64,000 bases of DNA, from positions 1 through 64,000 of the forward strand of contig DBTU01000035.1 in the NCBI GenBank assembly GCA_002307215.1, written 5' to 3'. Origin of the DNA: Lachnoclostridium sp. UBA1308. Its GTDB lineage: Bacteria > Bacillota > Clostridia > Lachnospirales > Lachnospiraceae. Below, piece after piece: positions 32,545 to 42,330 of this stretch. The notes beneath the pieces are model-generated. The model was given only the letters and a program-made list of their open reading frames with translations, ran no database searches and was not told the origin of the DNA. Position numbers and translations under genes: made by a program. Every line of letters begins with the position of its first letter. The stretch's first letter is position 1.

Positions 32545-33086
32545 ATCGTTAGCTCCGTTGCTGCTCTTACAGCTTTCATAATGTCCTCAACCTCCGCCAG
32601 TGCTCCCTTTCCCAAGGTAGCGCAGGCGAGAATTGATTCTCTCGGCTCAATGAATTGATATCCGTATTTCTTAAGCTTTGTTATGTTTTCCTGAACAATC
32701 GGATTTTCCCACATACCTGTATTCATCGCAGGTGCAATCAGTACCGGTGTATTCCTGACGGCAAGAATCGTTGTGGTAAGCATATCATCGCCGATCCCAG
32801 CGGCCAGTTTCCCGATGATGTTTGCCGTCGCCGGCGCAATCAACACAACCTCCGCCTTCTGCGCCAACGAAATATGCTTCACGTCACTGGGGAAATCATC
32901 ACAAAACATTTCCGTGTATACATTCCGGTGGGTAAGTGAGCGGAAGGTTAACGGAGTGATGAACTTGGTTGCACTCCCCGTCATTATGACCTCCACTTCA
33001 TAACCTTCCTTAAATAATCGATGCGCAAGATCAGCCGCTTTATATGCTGCAATGCTTCCGGTCACGCCAAGAATTATATTTTTCAT
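32541..33086 (-). CDS. coaC: Phosphopantothenoylcysteine decarboxylase (CoaC-type flavoprotein)
   Basis: 181 residues from the ATG at 33086 (GGAGG upstream). The HFCD flavoprotein features are present: ILGVTGSIAAYKAADLA, VVLIAPATANIIGKLAAGIGDD, APAMNTGMWENP, and the substrate-clamp cysteine in ILACATLGKGALAE. It decarboxylates phosphopantothenoylcysteine in coenzyme A synthesis. CoaC and CoaB are separate genes here rather than fused, as in some Firmicutes. Confidence 0.93.
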   Translation of the reverse strand: MKNIILGVTGSIAAYKAADLAHRLFKEGYEVEVIMTGSATKFITPLTFRSLTHRNVYTEMFCDDFPSDVKHISLAQKAEVVLIAPATANIIGKLAAGIGDDMLTTTILAVRNTPVLIAPAMNTGMWENPIVQENITKLKKYGYQFIEPRESILACATLGKGALAEVEDIMKAVRAATELTI

Positions 33087-33181
33087 CAAATCCTCCATTC
33101 TGCCGTAAAACTCGCAAATTTGGGCATCAGCACAAATTCGCCGTGTGAAAAATCTTGATTTTCCACACTATCCTCCATGAT

Positions 33182-33946
33182 TCATGATTTTAGTATGCAA
33201 TCCACAATGCCTTTTGCTATCTCAGCCTTACCGGTAAAGGTCTGATAATCTCCTGCTTTGTCAAAAAGATACCCCACATGCCTATCCTCGCTGATTTCCG
33301 CATTATCATTTGCCAGTACATAATCGCATTGATTTCTTTGCAGCAATCCAAATGCGGTTTCAAATAATTCTTCCTTACTGACATCACTCAGGAGCTTAAA
33401 GCCGACTAGCTTTGTCTCCGGGCTTATTTTCTTAATAATCCCTATAATTTTGGGCGTCTTTTCGAGTAAAAGAAGCGGATTTTCCAGATTTGAGCTTATT
33501 TTATGCTCCATAAGGGTTTGCTCCTTGACGGCCTGAAGCATCGCAAGCTGCAATTCTTCATAGGTAACATTATTGGGTCCCGCAGTAAGCTTCTGATATA
33601 AGGACTGTGCCGCAAGCTCCAGTGTTGTGATGCTGCTTACCCGGTAATCACTTACCGCCATGGAATGGATCACCGCATTGATCTTCTGTTTCGTAAGCAG
33701 CTCCTCCATCTCACCCAGCAGTTGACTGGTTCCTTCGATACGGATTATACTAAGGTTCTCCTCCTTCACTTTCGGCGTTGCCGCATTCATCCCACAGATA
33801 TAGTAGATCTGATACTTTTTATCGGTAAGCCTCTGCGAGAACTCCTCTGCAATCATACTTCCAAGCCTTCCGGTTGCTTCATTCGTGATTGCTCTGACGG
33901 AATCAATCCGTTCTCTGGTCCCGCCGGCTGTAATTATTATATTCAT
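33182..33946 (-). CDS. coaB: Phosphopantothenate-cysteine ligase (stand-alone CoaB)
   Basis: 254 residues. The nucleotide-binding start IITAGGTRERIDSVRAITNEATGRLG is followed by the dimer region with AVSDYRV, a middle insertion (about 110-160), and KIIGIIKKISPETKLVGFKL. It joins 4'-phosphopantothenate to cysteine, with nucleotide activation, immediately before the CoaC step. The separate, CTP/ATP-dependent 'CoaB-only' type is known from Streptococcus and relatives. GAGGAAGTGG lies before the ATG. It lies 95 bp upstream of coaC on the same strand. Confidence 0.92.
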   Translation of the reverse strand: MNIIITAGGTRERIDSVRAITNEATGRLGSMIAEEFSQRLTDKKYQIYYICGMNAATPKVKEENLSIIRIEGTSQLLGEMEELLTKQKINAVIHSMAVSDYRVSSITTLELAAQSLYQKLTAGPNNVTYEELQLAMLQAVKEQTLMEHKISSNLENPLLLLEKTPKIIGIIKKISPETKLVGFKLLSDVSKEELFETAFGLLQRNQCDYVLANDNAEISEDRHVGYLFDKAGDYQTFTGKAEIAKGIVDCILKS

Positions 33947-34101
33947 ATTCCACTTCCTCTGTATGACTATGCCGGTAATTTACCGCTGACGAAAAAAAAT
34001 TCATCATTTTTGAATTCTTTTTTCATACCAAGCTCATATGGATACTATTATATTCAAATTGATTAATTTGTCAAATATACTGCCGCGCATCGTAGTAAGC
34101 A

Positions 34102-34668
34102 TCAGACAGCCTCTCTGATTAATAACGGAGGAACCCTCCTTAATATTTCACTGGTCGCACCGTTATCCATAATCCATGTCGCTATCTCGTTTTTAGGAAT
34201 GACAAGCGGCATCCGACTATGAACTTCCTTCATGGATTCATTTGCTTCGGTGGTTAGGATGACATAACGCAGTTCCTCACCATAGTTCGTATACATTCCC
34301 GCCATATAGAGCGCATTGGTACCCTCTATGCGGAATAAATATTTTTTCTTCTCACTGTCCCACTCATAAAATCCCGTTGAGGGTATGATGCAGCGGCGGT
34401 TCACCAGACTATCTCTAAAGGTCTTTTTCTCAAAAGCCGTCTCCGCTCTTGCATTGATAATAACCCCCTTTTGGTCAAACTTCGGAAATCCCCAAGCACT
34501 GAGAACAGGCGAAACTTCCTTTCTCTCTTCTATCAGGATCGGCGACAAATTTGTAGGGAAAACCTCCCCCATTCTCGCCTCCTTGCCCTGGAATTTTGCA
34601 TTCAGCTTTTCCAGAATCTCCAGGATTTCATCACTCTGCTCTACTGTGAAATTATATCTTCCGCACAT
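34102..34668 (-). CDS. SRAP domain protein (YedK/HMCES family)
   Basis: 188 residues from the ATG at 34668 (GAGAGGT upstream); the upstream frame extension does not match the family. It begins MCGRYNF, so Cys2 becomes the N-terminal catalytic cysteine that forms a thiazolidine link with abasic sites in single-stranded DNA. Other signature residues are present: NARAETAFEKKTF, CIIPSTGFYEW, and HSRMPLVI. It protects abasic sites during replication. It diverges from the PAP2 phosphatase gene. Confidence 0.95.
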   Translation of the reverse strand: MCGRYNFTVEQSDEILEILEKLNAKFQGKEARMGEVFPTNLSPILIEERKEVSPVLSAWGFPKFDQKGVIINARAETAFEKKTFRDSLVNRRCIIPSTGFYEWDSEKKKYLFRIEGTNALYMAGMYTNYGEELRYVILTTEANESMKEVHSRMPLVIPKNEIATWIMDNGATSEILRRVPPLLIREAV

Positions 34669-34883
34669 GGAAATACCTCTCATTCCTATATTGGCATATC
34701 TAGTCGATATGGTTTTTGTTTTATTATAACGCGTTAAATTAATATTTTCTACTCGCTTTATAATTTTTGTAAATGTAAACCTATGTGATTTCTGAGAGAA
34801 CAACCCACTTCAGGAATCCCTGCATATATTCCGATCACCAAAATATACATATAAAAAGCACTGATCGATTGTGATATTGATGT

Positions 34884-35438
34884 ATGCCGGATTGTATTCA
34901 ACAAATTGATGACACTATCCTGTTCTTTCTCCAGGCACATATGAGAACCCCTGAACTGGACCGTATTATGGTGTTTATTACCTCTTGGGGAAATGCGGGA
35001 TTTCTCTGGATTGTCATCGGTTTTCTACTATTGCTGATAAAACAGTATCAAAAATGCGGCTTTACCCTTCTATGCGCATACAAATTATCCACTTATCTTG
35101 GTGAGACCGTAATAAAGCCACTAATCGGCAGGGTACGCCCCTGCAATAGGTTCCCCGATATTCCCCTGTTAATTCATGCTCCGCATTCTCCGTCCTTCCC
35201 CTCCGGCCACACAATGGTCGGCTTCTCCTGTGCGACCGTCATCTTTTATTTTGATCGAAGACTCGGAATACTCAGTTATATCATTGCCTTTTCAATTGCA
35301 TTTTCCAGACTTTATCTGTTCGTCCATTATCCGACCGATGTGCTCGGGGGCATTTATTATGGTGTATTATGCGCATGGCTTCTTCTATTGGGAATGCGGA
35401 CGATATACCGATGTCTGCGATCAGGCAAAATCATATAG
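34884..35438 (+). CDS. PAP2-family membrane phosphatase
   Basis: 184 residues with about five membrane helices. The three phosphatase motifs are complete: KPLIGRVRP, PSFPSGHT, and SRLYLFVHYPTD. It probably dephosphorylates undecaprenyl pyrophosphate or a phosphatidyl lipid at the membrane. There is no good ribosome binding site before this ATG. A terminator follows. Confidence 0.92.
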   Translation: MPDCIQQIDDTILFFLQAHMRTPELDRIMVFITSWGNAGFLWIVIGFLLLLIKQYQKCGFTLLCAYKLSTYLGETVIKPLIGRVRPCNRFPDIPLLIHAPHSPSFPSGHTMVGFSCATVIFYFDRRLGILSYIIAFSIAFSRLYLFVHYPTDVLGGIYYGVLCAWLLLLGMRTIYRCLRSGKII

Positions 35439-35459
35439 AATGTGCTAACACATAAGAAA

Positions 35460-35520
35460 AGCCCGGCAGCAGATGGATTTAGCGGATTGATATCGCCAAT
35501 CTTTCTGCTGCCGGACTTTT
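35460..35520. terminator. Bidirectional terminator
   Basis: GCCCGGCAGCAG (from 35461) pairs with CTGCTGCCGGAC (to about 35515) and TTTTT follows; it lies between convergent genes. Confidence 0.75.
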
Positions 35521-35536
35521 TATAAATTCAATGTTT

Positions 35537-36937
35537 TTATTCCTCCAGTAAAATCGAATCCCAGGCTTCCTGATTCACTACAACCTCATAATCGACAGAC
35601 CATTTTGAATAAAGCTCGGAGAACATATCATTACGACGCTGTTCAATAATACTTTCCTTCACCTGAGTTGTCGCATCATCGTTAAAATCCGTCACACAGC
35701 TAATAATATGCCAACCGGTATCTCCGGCAACGATATCGCTGATTTCTCCGGTCTTTAAGGAAAATGCCGCTTTTTCAAAGGTTTCACCGAATTCTGCCGG
35801 ACCTTCTCCTTTGCCAAAGGTATATTCGGTGTCTTCTGCCTCTGTATTCGCCTCCGCAAGAGCTTTAAAATCCTTCGTTTCTTTCGCCTGTGTAAGAAGT
35901 GCCTTTACCTTTTCATAGGCTGCTGTCTTATCTTCCGCTGACAAGGATACTTTTTTCCCTTCAGAATCCAAATTATAATTCTGAATAAAGATATCCATAA
36001 CCGTGATCTGCTTTGCCTCCTCATCCGATACTTTGGTATCTACATCAATCGTAAGATTTTCGAACATTTTGTTAGCGAGTAGATTATCGTAATAAAATTG
36101 GCGCAACAACTCCTCTGTAATAAGATAACGCTTTCTGTCCTTATTATTAATTCCGTCATATTTTGCCTTTGCATAATTATTTGCTTCCGACCGCTCTTCC
36201 TCGGTAAGCTCAATGTCCTGCTTCTTCGCTTCGGCACGGATTATCATAATCTCGGTTATCTGATTGATTACTTCTTTCTTAATCATTTCTCCGAAGGTTT
36301 CTCCATTACCTAGAATATCAACCTTCCATATACCCTTGCCATAATCGGCTTCATATTGATCTTTCGCCAGCTTCAGGAAAACCATTGCTTCGCTGTAATA
36401 AACTTCTGTATCTCCCACCATCAGCAGCATTTCACCGGAACTTCCCGGAGGCGTGGTCGCTGTCGTATTCTGTTCGGCTGTTATTTTATAATAAGAAACC
36501 CCTGTAACGGTGTTTTTATCCTTATCATAGATTACATATAACTGTTTATTATCTTTCAGATAGGAGTAAGTAATCGAACTTTTACTTGAATCAGAGGTTT
36601 TCGTTACTTCCTTCCCAAAGACTTCCTTAATCAATCCATCTACCGTATCCTTTGTCATTCCTATTCCAACTCCGAACAAAGTGTATTTTCCGGCATTTTC
36701 GAGTAGGGTAATCGAGGATACCTTATTCTCCTGTGCGAGCACTTGGACTACACCCTCCATGAGATACACTCCATTACTCTGCTCCGCAAGCTTTGTCCCT
36801 GATCTCTTTTCAAAGGATGCTACTGATTTTCCCATGTGATTCGTCAGCTCATACCGATGCACTCCGGAGCTACAGGCCGCCAATAGCAACAGTAGTACCC
36901 CTAATGCCGCAATACTAACCCTTTTCGTCATCTTCAT
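35537..36937 (-). CDS. PrsA-like foldase lipoprotein (peptidyl-prolyl isomerase)
   Basis: 466 residues. A lipoprotein signal (lipobox LLAAC, Cys at about 22) is followed by an N-terminal domain of unknown type (about 25-150), then a SurA/PrsA-like chaperone region with VLxxL-type helices, and a parvulin-type rotamase domain (about 345-440: KVSLSAEDKTAAYEKVKAL, FGKGEGPAEFGETFEKAAF, TGWHIISC). It likely folds secreted proteins outside the membrane. AAGGAGA lies before the ATG. It follows mfd by 57 bp and may be co-transcribed. Confidence 0.9.
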   Translation of the reverse strand: MKMTKRVSIAALGVLLLLLAACSSGVHRYELTNHMGKSVASFEKRSGTKLAEQSNGVYLMEGVVQVLAQENKVSSITLLENAGKYTLFGVGIGMTKDTVDGLIKEVFGKEVTKTSDSSKSSITYSYLKDNKQLYVIYDKDKNTVTGVSYYKITAEQNTTATTPPGSSGEMLLMVGDTEVYYSEAMVFLKLAKDQYEADYGKGIWKVDILGNGETFGEMIKKEVINQITEIMIIRAEAKKQDIELTEEERSEANNYAKAKYDGINNKDRKRYLITEELLRQFYYDNLLANKMFENLTIDVDTKVSDEEAKQITVMDIFIQNYNLDSEGKKVSLSAEDKTAAYEKVKALLTQAKETKDFKALAEANTEAEDTEYTFGKGEGPAEFGETFEKAAFSLKTGEISDIVAGDTGWHIISCVTDFNDDATTQVKESIIEQRRNDMFSELYSKWSVDYEVVVNQEAWDSILLEE

Positions 36938-36993
36938 CTCATGTTCTCCTTCCCTTTCTAACCCAACATTATTTCACTTGTACAACATGGGAT

Positions 36994-39900
36994 TTATTCC
37001 TGCACTAATATTTTAAAGTCCTTAAGTAAACTCATCAGTCTCTCAAACACATATAGCGTATCGGCTTTCCCCTTCGGACTTTGTGGCAATCTGTATACAA
37101 AATACGGATTTGTCTGCGGTATCAGCTTCAGTTGGTTATGATACGTTGTCAGAAGCTCAGGGATTTTCTCTACCGAAAGCTTTGCCTTCGGGTACATCAT
37201 AAGCTTGACTTCATTTTCTTTATGAACCAGCCCCGTAATATACAGGCTATGGCTAATGGCCTTTAGAAGCGCAATGTTTAGCAGATTATTAACTGATGTG
37301 GGCATGTCCCCGAAGCGATCTGCCAATTCCTCCTGCATATCCATCATTTCTTCTTCATTTTCAATTCCTGCGATCCGCTTATAGATATCCAGCTTTTGAA
37401 TCTCATTCTTAATATAGGTAGAAGGTATGAAGGCATCCATATCCATTTCCACTGTTGTTTCAAAGGTTTCTTCCTCTGAATTATCGCCCTTCACCTTTTT
37501 TACTGCCTCATTAAGCATCTTGCAGTATAAATCATAGCCAACTGCTTCCATATGGCCGCTCTGCTCTGCGCCGAGCAAATTACCTGCCCCGCGGATCTCA
37601 AGGTCACGCATCGCAATCTTGAAGCCGGAGCCAAGCTCCGTGAACTCCTTGATTGCATGCAGTCTCTTTTCTGCAATTTCCTTCAACATCTTATCTCTGC
37701 GGTACATCAAAAATGCATATGCCGTACGGTTTGAGCGTCCGACACGACCTCTTAACTGATAAAGCTGGGACAACCCCAGCCGGTCCGCATCATCAATAAT
37801 CATCGTATTTACGTTGGAAATGTCCAGTCCGGTCTCTATGATTGTCGTAGAAACCAGCACATCTATTTCACCGGAGATAAAATCAAACATTATTTTCTCG
37901 AGCGTATGTTCATTCATCTGTCCATGGGCAAAGGCCACATTAGCTTCCGGAACAAGCTTCGCCACTGTATTTGCCACCTCATCAATCCCGTTAACCCGGT
38001 TATTGACGTAGTAAACCTGTCCTCCCCTTGCAATCTCCCTACTGATAGCTTCCCTTACTATCTCATCATTATGTTCGAGTACATAGGTTTGAATCGGAAG
38101 ACGGTCAACCGGCGGTTCGTCAAGAACACTCATGTCCCTGATTCCGACCAGACTCATGTGAAGGGTCCTTGGAATCGGGGTGGCTGTTAGGGTCAGTACA
38201 TCCACATCGCCCTTCAACTTTTTGATCTTCTCCTTATGTGTAACTCCAAAGCGCTGCTCCTCGTCTACAATCAGAAGCCCAAGGTTCTTGAACTTCACAT
38301 CACCGGATAGCACCCTGTGAGTTCCTACCACGATATCAAGACTTCCCTTTTTCAACCGTTCCAGCGTTTTCTTCTGTTCAGCGGAACTTCGAAAGCGTGA
38401 TAACACATCCACACTGACCGGAAAATCCATCATTCGTTGTATCAAAGTATTATAATGCTGTTGGGCTAGGATGGTGGTGGGTACCAGAAATACAACCTGC
38501 TTCCCATCAGAAACAGCCTTAAATGCAGCACGAATTGCTATCTCGGTCTTGCCGTAACCAACATCACCACATACCAGGCGGTCCATAATTCGTTTGCTTT
38601 CCATATCCTTCTTCGTCGCTTCGATGGCAGTTAACTGGTCTTGCGTCTCATCATAGGGAAATGCTTCTTCAAACTCCTGCTGCCATACGGTATCTGCACC
38701 AAACTGGAAGCCTGTCTTCTCCTGCCTTTTTGCGTAAAGCTCCACCAGATCAACCGCAATCTCCCTTACAGCTCCCTTAACCCTTGCCTTAGTATTCTTC
38801 CACTCAAGGGAATTTAGCTTATTCAGCTTCGGCTTTCTGCCTTCACCGCCAGAATATTTCTGAATCACATCAAGCCCTGTTGCAAGAATATACAACACGC
38901 CTCCGCCACCATATTCAATCTTAATATAATCCTTAGTTATCTTATCGACTTCTATCTTCTCAATACCCTTATAGATACCGAGACCGTGATTCTCATGCAC
39001 CACATAATCACCCGGGGAAAGCTCCGTAAAGCTCTGGATCTTATTACCCTCATAAGAGGATTTCTTACGCTTTTTCTTTTTCTCAGTACCAAAGATATCG
39101 CTTTCCGAGATGACTACAAATTTAATCATCGGATATTCAAAGCCTCGTCGTAAGTTTCCATAGGCCACCATGATTTCGCTGTTTTGTAACACACGGTTCA
39201 TATCCTCCGAATAGAAGGCAGAAAGTCCAAGCTCCTGCAAGTCTTCACTTAATCGCATTGCTCTTGTTCGTGAGCCCGACAGTAGAATGACCCGGTACTT
39301 ATTCTTCTTCCAACGCTCCAAATCCTTCACCAGGACATCAAAATTTTTATGGTAAGAGGCGACTGTCTGTACCGTGAAATCATACTTTCTCTTAGCCGCA
39401 TAAAAATTATTCTTAACCTCCATTGTGCTGATTAAGATTGTATTCCTGTTCGCCAAAAGGCCCATCACTTCTTTATAGCCATAGATGACATCTATCTGTC
39501 CCGGAAGGATATATCCCTTCTCGATTCGGCCGATCATGCCTTCACGAAATTCGGTTTCTACCGCTTCACCCTTCTCCGCAAGCCTGCCCGGCTCATCCAG
39601 GAAAAATATCGTATCCTCATTTTCAAAATAGTGAAAGAAACTGACGGTCTGGTCATAGAAATAATTTATATAACTCTCGAGAGCCATCGATCCCTGATAA
39701 TTTGCCAGATTCTCCTTGAATTCCGCAATAATCTGATGAATTCTTGCGGCCTCCTCTGTCTTAAACTGTTCCCGCAGCTTCTGATAATACTGCTTTTCTT
39801 CCTCCTCCAGCCTTTTCAATCCTGCTTTTATCCGGCTCTCATCCGGTATGATCTCTGCTGCCGGATAAATCACAAGCTGCTCCACCTGCTCGATGGAACG

Positions 39901-40527
39901 CTGGCTGCTGACGTCAAAGGTACGAATCGAATCGATCTCATCTCCCCACAGCTCAATACGGTAAGGAGCCTCCTCCGTCAAAGGAAAGATGTCGATGATA
40001 CCTCCTCGGACGGCAAAATCTCCGGGGGCTTCTACCTGCGCCTGCCTTTCATAACCCAGATAAACCAGGGCAGCACTTAACACCTCCATTTTAATCACGG
40101 AGGCTTGTGTAATTGTAATCACACGTTCTATCACGGCAGAAAGCGGAAGTAGTCGGTCCATCCCTCCATCCAGAGTAACAATAATGGTCGTATCCTTCTT
40201 TTCTATAATCCTGCTTAATATCTTAAGGCGATCCCTAACAATTGCATTCCCATGGATATCAGCACTATAGAAAATAATATCCTTTGCAGGATACAGAAAT
40301 ACCTCCTTGTCATACAGGCGGTAATCCTCATAGATTTCCTTCGCTTTCAGATCATTATAGGTAACAATCACTTTAAATTTATAGCCTTCACCCAGACCGT
40401 GAATCAAATGGCATTTCTGGGAATCAATACAGCCGGTAACCTGTACCGGCAACGTTTTCGTTGTAATGTTTTCCCTGATATCATTAAATTCCTTTAATTC
40501 CTTCAGAGGTGCCGTAAAGGTATTCAT
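36994..40527 (-). CDS. mfd: Transcription-repair coupling factor Mfd
   Basis: 1177 residues. Domains in order: UvrB-like module (1-340), the RNA polymerase-interacting Tudor-like domain (about 480-560, LSPGDYVVHENHGLGIYKG), the RecG-type translocase with Walker A GDVGYGKTEIAIRAA and box DEEQRFGV, helicase motifs TATPIPRTLHMSL and RGRVGRSNRTAYAF, and the C-terminal TRCF domain. Mfd removes stalled RNA polymerase at lesions and recruits UvrA. TAGGAGGG lies before the ATG. It lies between pth and the PrsA-like gene in usual clostridial order. Confidence 0.98.
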   Translation of the reverse strand: MNTFTAPLKELKEFNDIRENITTKTLPVQVTGCIDSQKCHLIHGLGEGYKFKVIVTYNDLKAKEIYEDYRLYDKEVFLYPAKDIIFYSADIHGNAIVRDRLKILSRIIEKKDTTIIVTLDGGMDRLLPLSAVIERVITITQASVIKMEVLSAALVYLGYERQAQVEAPGDFAVRGGIIDIFPLTEEAPYRIELWGDEIDSIRTFDVSSQRSIEQVEQLVIYPAAEIIPDESRIKAGLKRLEEEEKQYYQKLREQFKTEEAARIHQIIAEFKENLANYQGSMALESYINYFYDQTVSFFHYFENEDTIFFLDEPGRLAEKGEAVETEFREGMIGRIEKGYILPGQIDVIYGYKEVMGLLANRNTILISTMEVKNNFYAAKRKYDFTVQTVASYHKNFDVLVKDLERWKKNKYRVILLSGSRTRAMRLSEDLQELGLSAFYSEDMNRVLQNSEIMVAYGNLRRGFEYPMIKFVVISESDIFGTEKKKKRKKSSYEGNKIQSFTELSPGDYVVHENHGLGIYKGIEKIEVDKITKDYIKIEYGGGGVLYILATGLDVIQKYSGGEGRKPKLNKLNSLEWKNTKARVKGAVREIAVDLVELYAKRQEKTGFQFGADTVWQQEFEEAFPYDETQDQLTAIEATKKDMESKRIMDRLVCGDVGYGKTEIAIRAAFKAVSDGKQVVFLVPTTILAQQHYNTLIQRMMDFPVSVDVLSRFRSSAEQKKTLERLKKGSLDIVVGTHRVLSGDVKFKNLGLLIVDEEQRFGVTHKEKIKKLKGDVDVLTLTATPIPRTLHMSLVGIRDMSVLDEPPVDRLPIQTYVLEHNDEIVREAISREIARGGQVYYVNNRVNGIDEVANTVAKLVPEANVAFAHGQMNEHTLEKIMFDFISGEIDVLVSTTIIETGLDISNVNTMIIDDADRLGLSQLYQLRGRVGRSNRTAYAFLMYRRDKMLKEIAEKRLHAIKEFTELGSGFKIAMRDLEIRGAGNLLGAEQSGHMEAVGYDLYCKMLNEAVKKVKGDNSEEETFETTVEMDMDAFIPSTYIKNEIQKLDIYKRIAGIENEEEMMDMQEELADRFGDMPTSVNNLLNIALLKAISHSLYITGLVHKENEVKLMMYPKAKLSVEKIPELLTTYHNQLKLIPQTNPYFVYRLPQSPKGKADTLYVFERLMSLLKDFKILVQE

Positions 40528-40565
40528 AAGCCCTCCTAAAACAAAAGTTAATAGTAAATAAAGAT

Positions 40566-40621
40566 TGATTTGAAAGTCAAATCAAGATTAGCATTTAAAC
40601 TTAGGACCATACGGTCCGTTC
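40566..40621. terminator. Inverted repeats between pth and mfd
   Basis: TTGATTTGA/TCAAATCAA (40566-40586) and GGACCATACGGTCC (40606-40619) form small hairpins. They may attenuate read-through from pth into mfd. There is no long T run. Confidence 0.35.
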
Positions 40622-41191
40622 TTAATTGTTTTTACGATTAAAATGGTTCATTGCTGCTTCCATTCCGGAAGTTATAATCATCTTGCAGGCATCGGAGGCG
40701 TCCTTTAGAGCCTCTCTTATGACCGGCTGCTCCTCTGACTGAAATTTCGACAGGACATAATCCGCCAAATCCCAGTTCTTCGGCTTATCACCGACACCGA
40801 TTTTAATTCTTGGAAATTCGTCCGTTCCCAGATGACTGATTATACTCTTTATTCCATTGTGTCCGCCTGCACTGCCCTTCATCCGGATGCGTAGCTGACC
40901 AACCTCCAAGCTGATGTCATCATAAATTATGATAATGTCTTGAGGCGTTACCTTATAGAAATCCATCAGCTCGCGAACACTTTCCCCACTCAGATTCATA
41001 TAAGTCAAGGGCTGTGCCAGCACAACCTTCTCGCCCTCAATCATTCCCTTCCCGCAGACTGCCTTATGCTTCTTCAAATCCAAGGGAATCCGAAAATCGT
41101 CGGACAGCCTTGTTATGGCATCCCATCCGACGTTATGTCTTGTAGCCTGATATTGAACCGTTGGGTTTCCAAGCCCTATTAGTACGCGCAT
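40622..41191 (-). CDS. pth: Peptidyl-tRNA hydrolase
   Basis: 189 residues from the ATG at 41191 (MRVLIGLGNP), which fits the family start. Catalytic His20-type motif TRHNVGWDAI, QPLTYMNLSG, IIYDDISLEVG and GSAGGHNG are all present. It frees tRNA from peptidyl-tRNA released from ribosomes. The ribosome binding site (GGAAAGG) is about 14 bp upstream. Fold-back element A lies about 150 bp upstream. Confidence 0.96.
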   Translation of the reverse strand: MRVLIGLGNPTVQYQATRHNVGWDAITRLSDDFRIPLDLKKHKAVCGKGMIEGEKVVLAQPLTYMNLSGESVRELMDFYKVTPQDIIIIYDDISLEVGQLRIRMKGSAGGHNGIKSIISHLGTDEFPRIKIGVGDKPKNWDLADYVLSKFQSEEQPVIREALKDASDACKMIITSGMEAAMNHFNRKNN

Positions 41192-41337
41192 ATTATTATC
41201 GTAAACCTTTCCTGCTTTATCAAAAGTAAACCGTAATTGCATAGTACGTTTCTAATTATAATCCTTAAGACAGTTTGGGGCAACTGCTAAATGCATGTTA
41301 ATTATGTTCGTGAATACTTTTTATTGTAATATCATTC

Positions 41338-41647
41338 TAGGGACGGTTGCTGATCGGAAGGATGGGAAGGGGGTGCCGTTTGGAAAAGCTAGTTTCAGTT
41401 TACTAGCACTTCTAAGGCGTCTTCGTTCGCTTGGGACAATCAGAGCGCGCAAAAACTCCGCCGGAACAATAAGGTAAAACCTACACAGTAGCTTTTACCT
41501 TATTGTTCCGGCGTCAAACAGTTTGCGCTCGTGCGATTATCGCACGTCTGATTTCACCGCTCTCTCTGACACCTAAGAATTGCACGTAAACTGAAAATGC
41601 TTTCCAAATGGCATCCCTCTTCCCAGCCCTCCTATCAGCAACCTGTC
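41338..41647. ncRNA. Fold-back element A (structured RNA or mobile element), ~310 bp
   Basis: This whole stretch folds on itself. The outer stem is GGTTGCTGAT (41345-41354) with ATCAGCAACC (41634-41643), extended by long imperfect pairing to CAGTTTAC/GTAAACTG. Then come an internal loop with CTTGGGACA, the short stem ATCAGA/TCTGAT, a side hairpin CGTGCGA-TTA-TCGCACG, and a central 20-bp hairpin (arms 41461-41479 and 41492-41510, beginning CCGGAACAAT) with the loop CCTACACAGTAGC. A second copy lies at 42331-42636 on the opposite strand, with the same loops but different, still-paired stems. No open reading frame fits it. Confidence 0.75.
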
Positions 41648-41781
41648 TGTGTTGTGTTTTACGGTGTAGATAAAAAAACCGGATGCTCTTTACTCACATT
41701 GCTTTTGTGTGGGAGGGAAAGCTCGCCGAGGGGAGTGATCGGCGCGACATGTTCCATTGCGTGAAATATACAAATAGCTTA

Positions 41782-42066
41782 TTAAAGTTTCTTTTCACCT
41801 AAAGTAGGCATAAATGCAAGAGAAAAGCCAAAAATAGCACCATTTATAATATCATTATATGTATATCCCATAGTTTCAAATAAAATTTGCACTACAATGT
41901 TGAATACACATACACATAGTAACCATAGTGCAATATTATACTGCGGCTTAATTTTTTTGTTCAATTTTGCCCATATTCTTTTAGCCCATTCTAATTTAAT
42001 GGAAAGAGTCATAAATAAAATTGCTGACAGACTCATTGCTACTAATCGAGGGATTAATTCTTTCAT
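41782..42066 (-). CDS. Small membrane protein of unknown function
   Basis: 94 residues with AAAGGAGA before the ATG. Three hydrophobic segments: about 8-22 (LVAMSLSAILFMTLSI), about 44-64 (IALWLLCVCVFNIVVQIL) and about 73-88 (DIINGAIFGFSLAFM). No family recognised. It lies alone between the two fold-back elements, with a 30-bp perfect palindrome about 55 bp upstream over its likely promoter. Whether it is functionally linked to the elements is unknown. Confidence 0.7.
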   Translation of the reverse strand: MKELIPRLVAMSLSAILFMTLSIKLEWAKRIWAKLNKKIKPQYNIALWLLCVCVFNIVVQILFETMGYTYNDIINGAIFGFSLAFMPTLGEKKL

Positions 42067-42120
42067 ATATCAATTCTCCTTTATTTTTCTGTCATATAAA
42101 TTTTAGGTACAGCTTTATTA

Positions 42121-42150
42121 TATAATAGTAAACTTAAGTTTACTATTATA
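42121..42150. promoter_or_regulatory. 30-bp perfect palindrome upstream of the small membrane protein gene
   Basis: The half-site is TATAATAGTAAACTT and the second half is its exact complement. On the minus strand the TATAAT at its edge has a TTCAAT 17 bp upstream, so this looks like an operator overlapping the -10 and start region of the 94-residue membrane protein gene. Confidence 0.6.
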
Positions 42151-42330
42151 TTCACCTTTATTTGTAAATTGAACATCGGCTGGCTATCTCTAAATTGCTT
42201 TTGTCGTACATCAACCGGCTCACTTACACTATTAATACATCATCCTGTTCCATCCTACGGTGATAAGTACGTAATAATATAAAACAAATAATCCCACCCG
42301 ACTTCCTTCGTATTACAATAGACCGCACAA

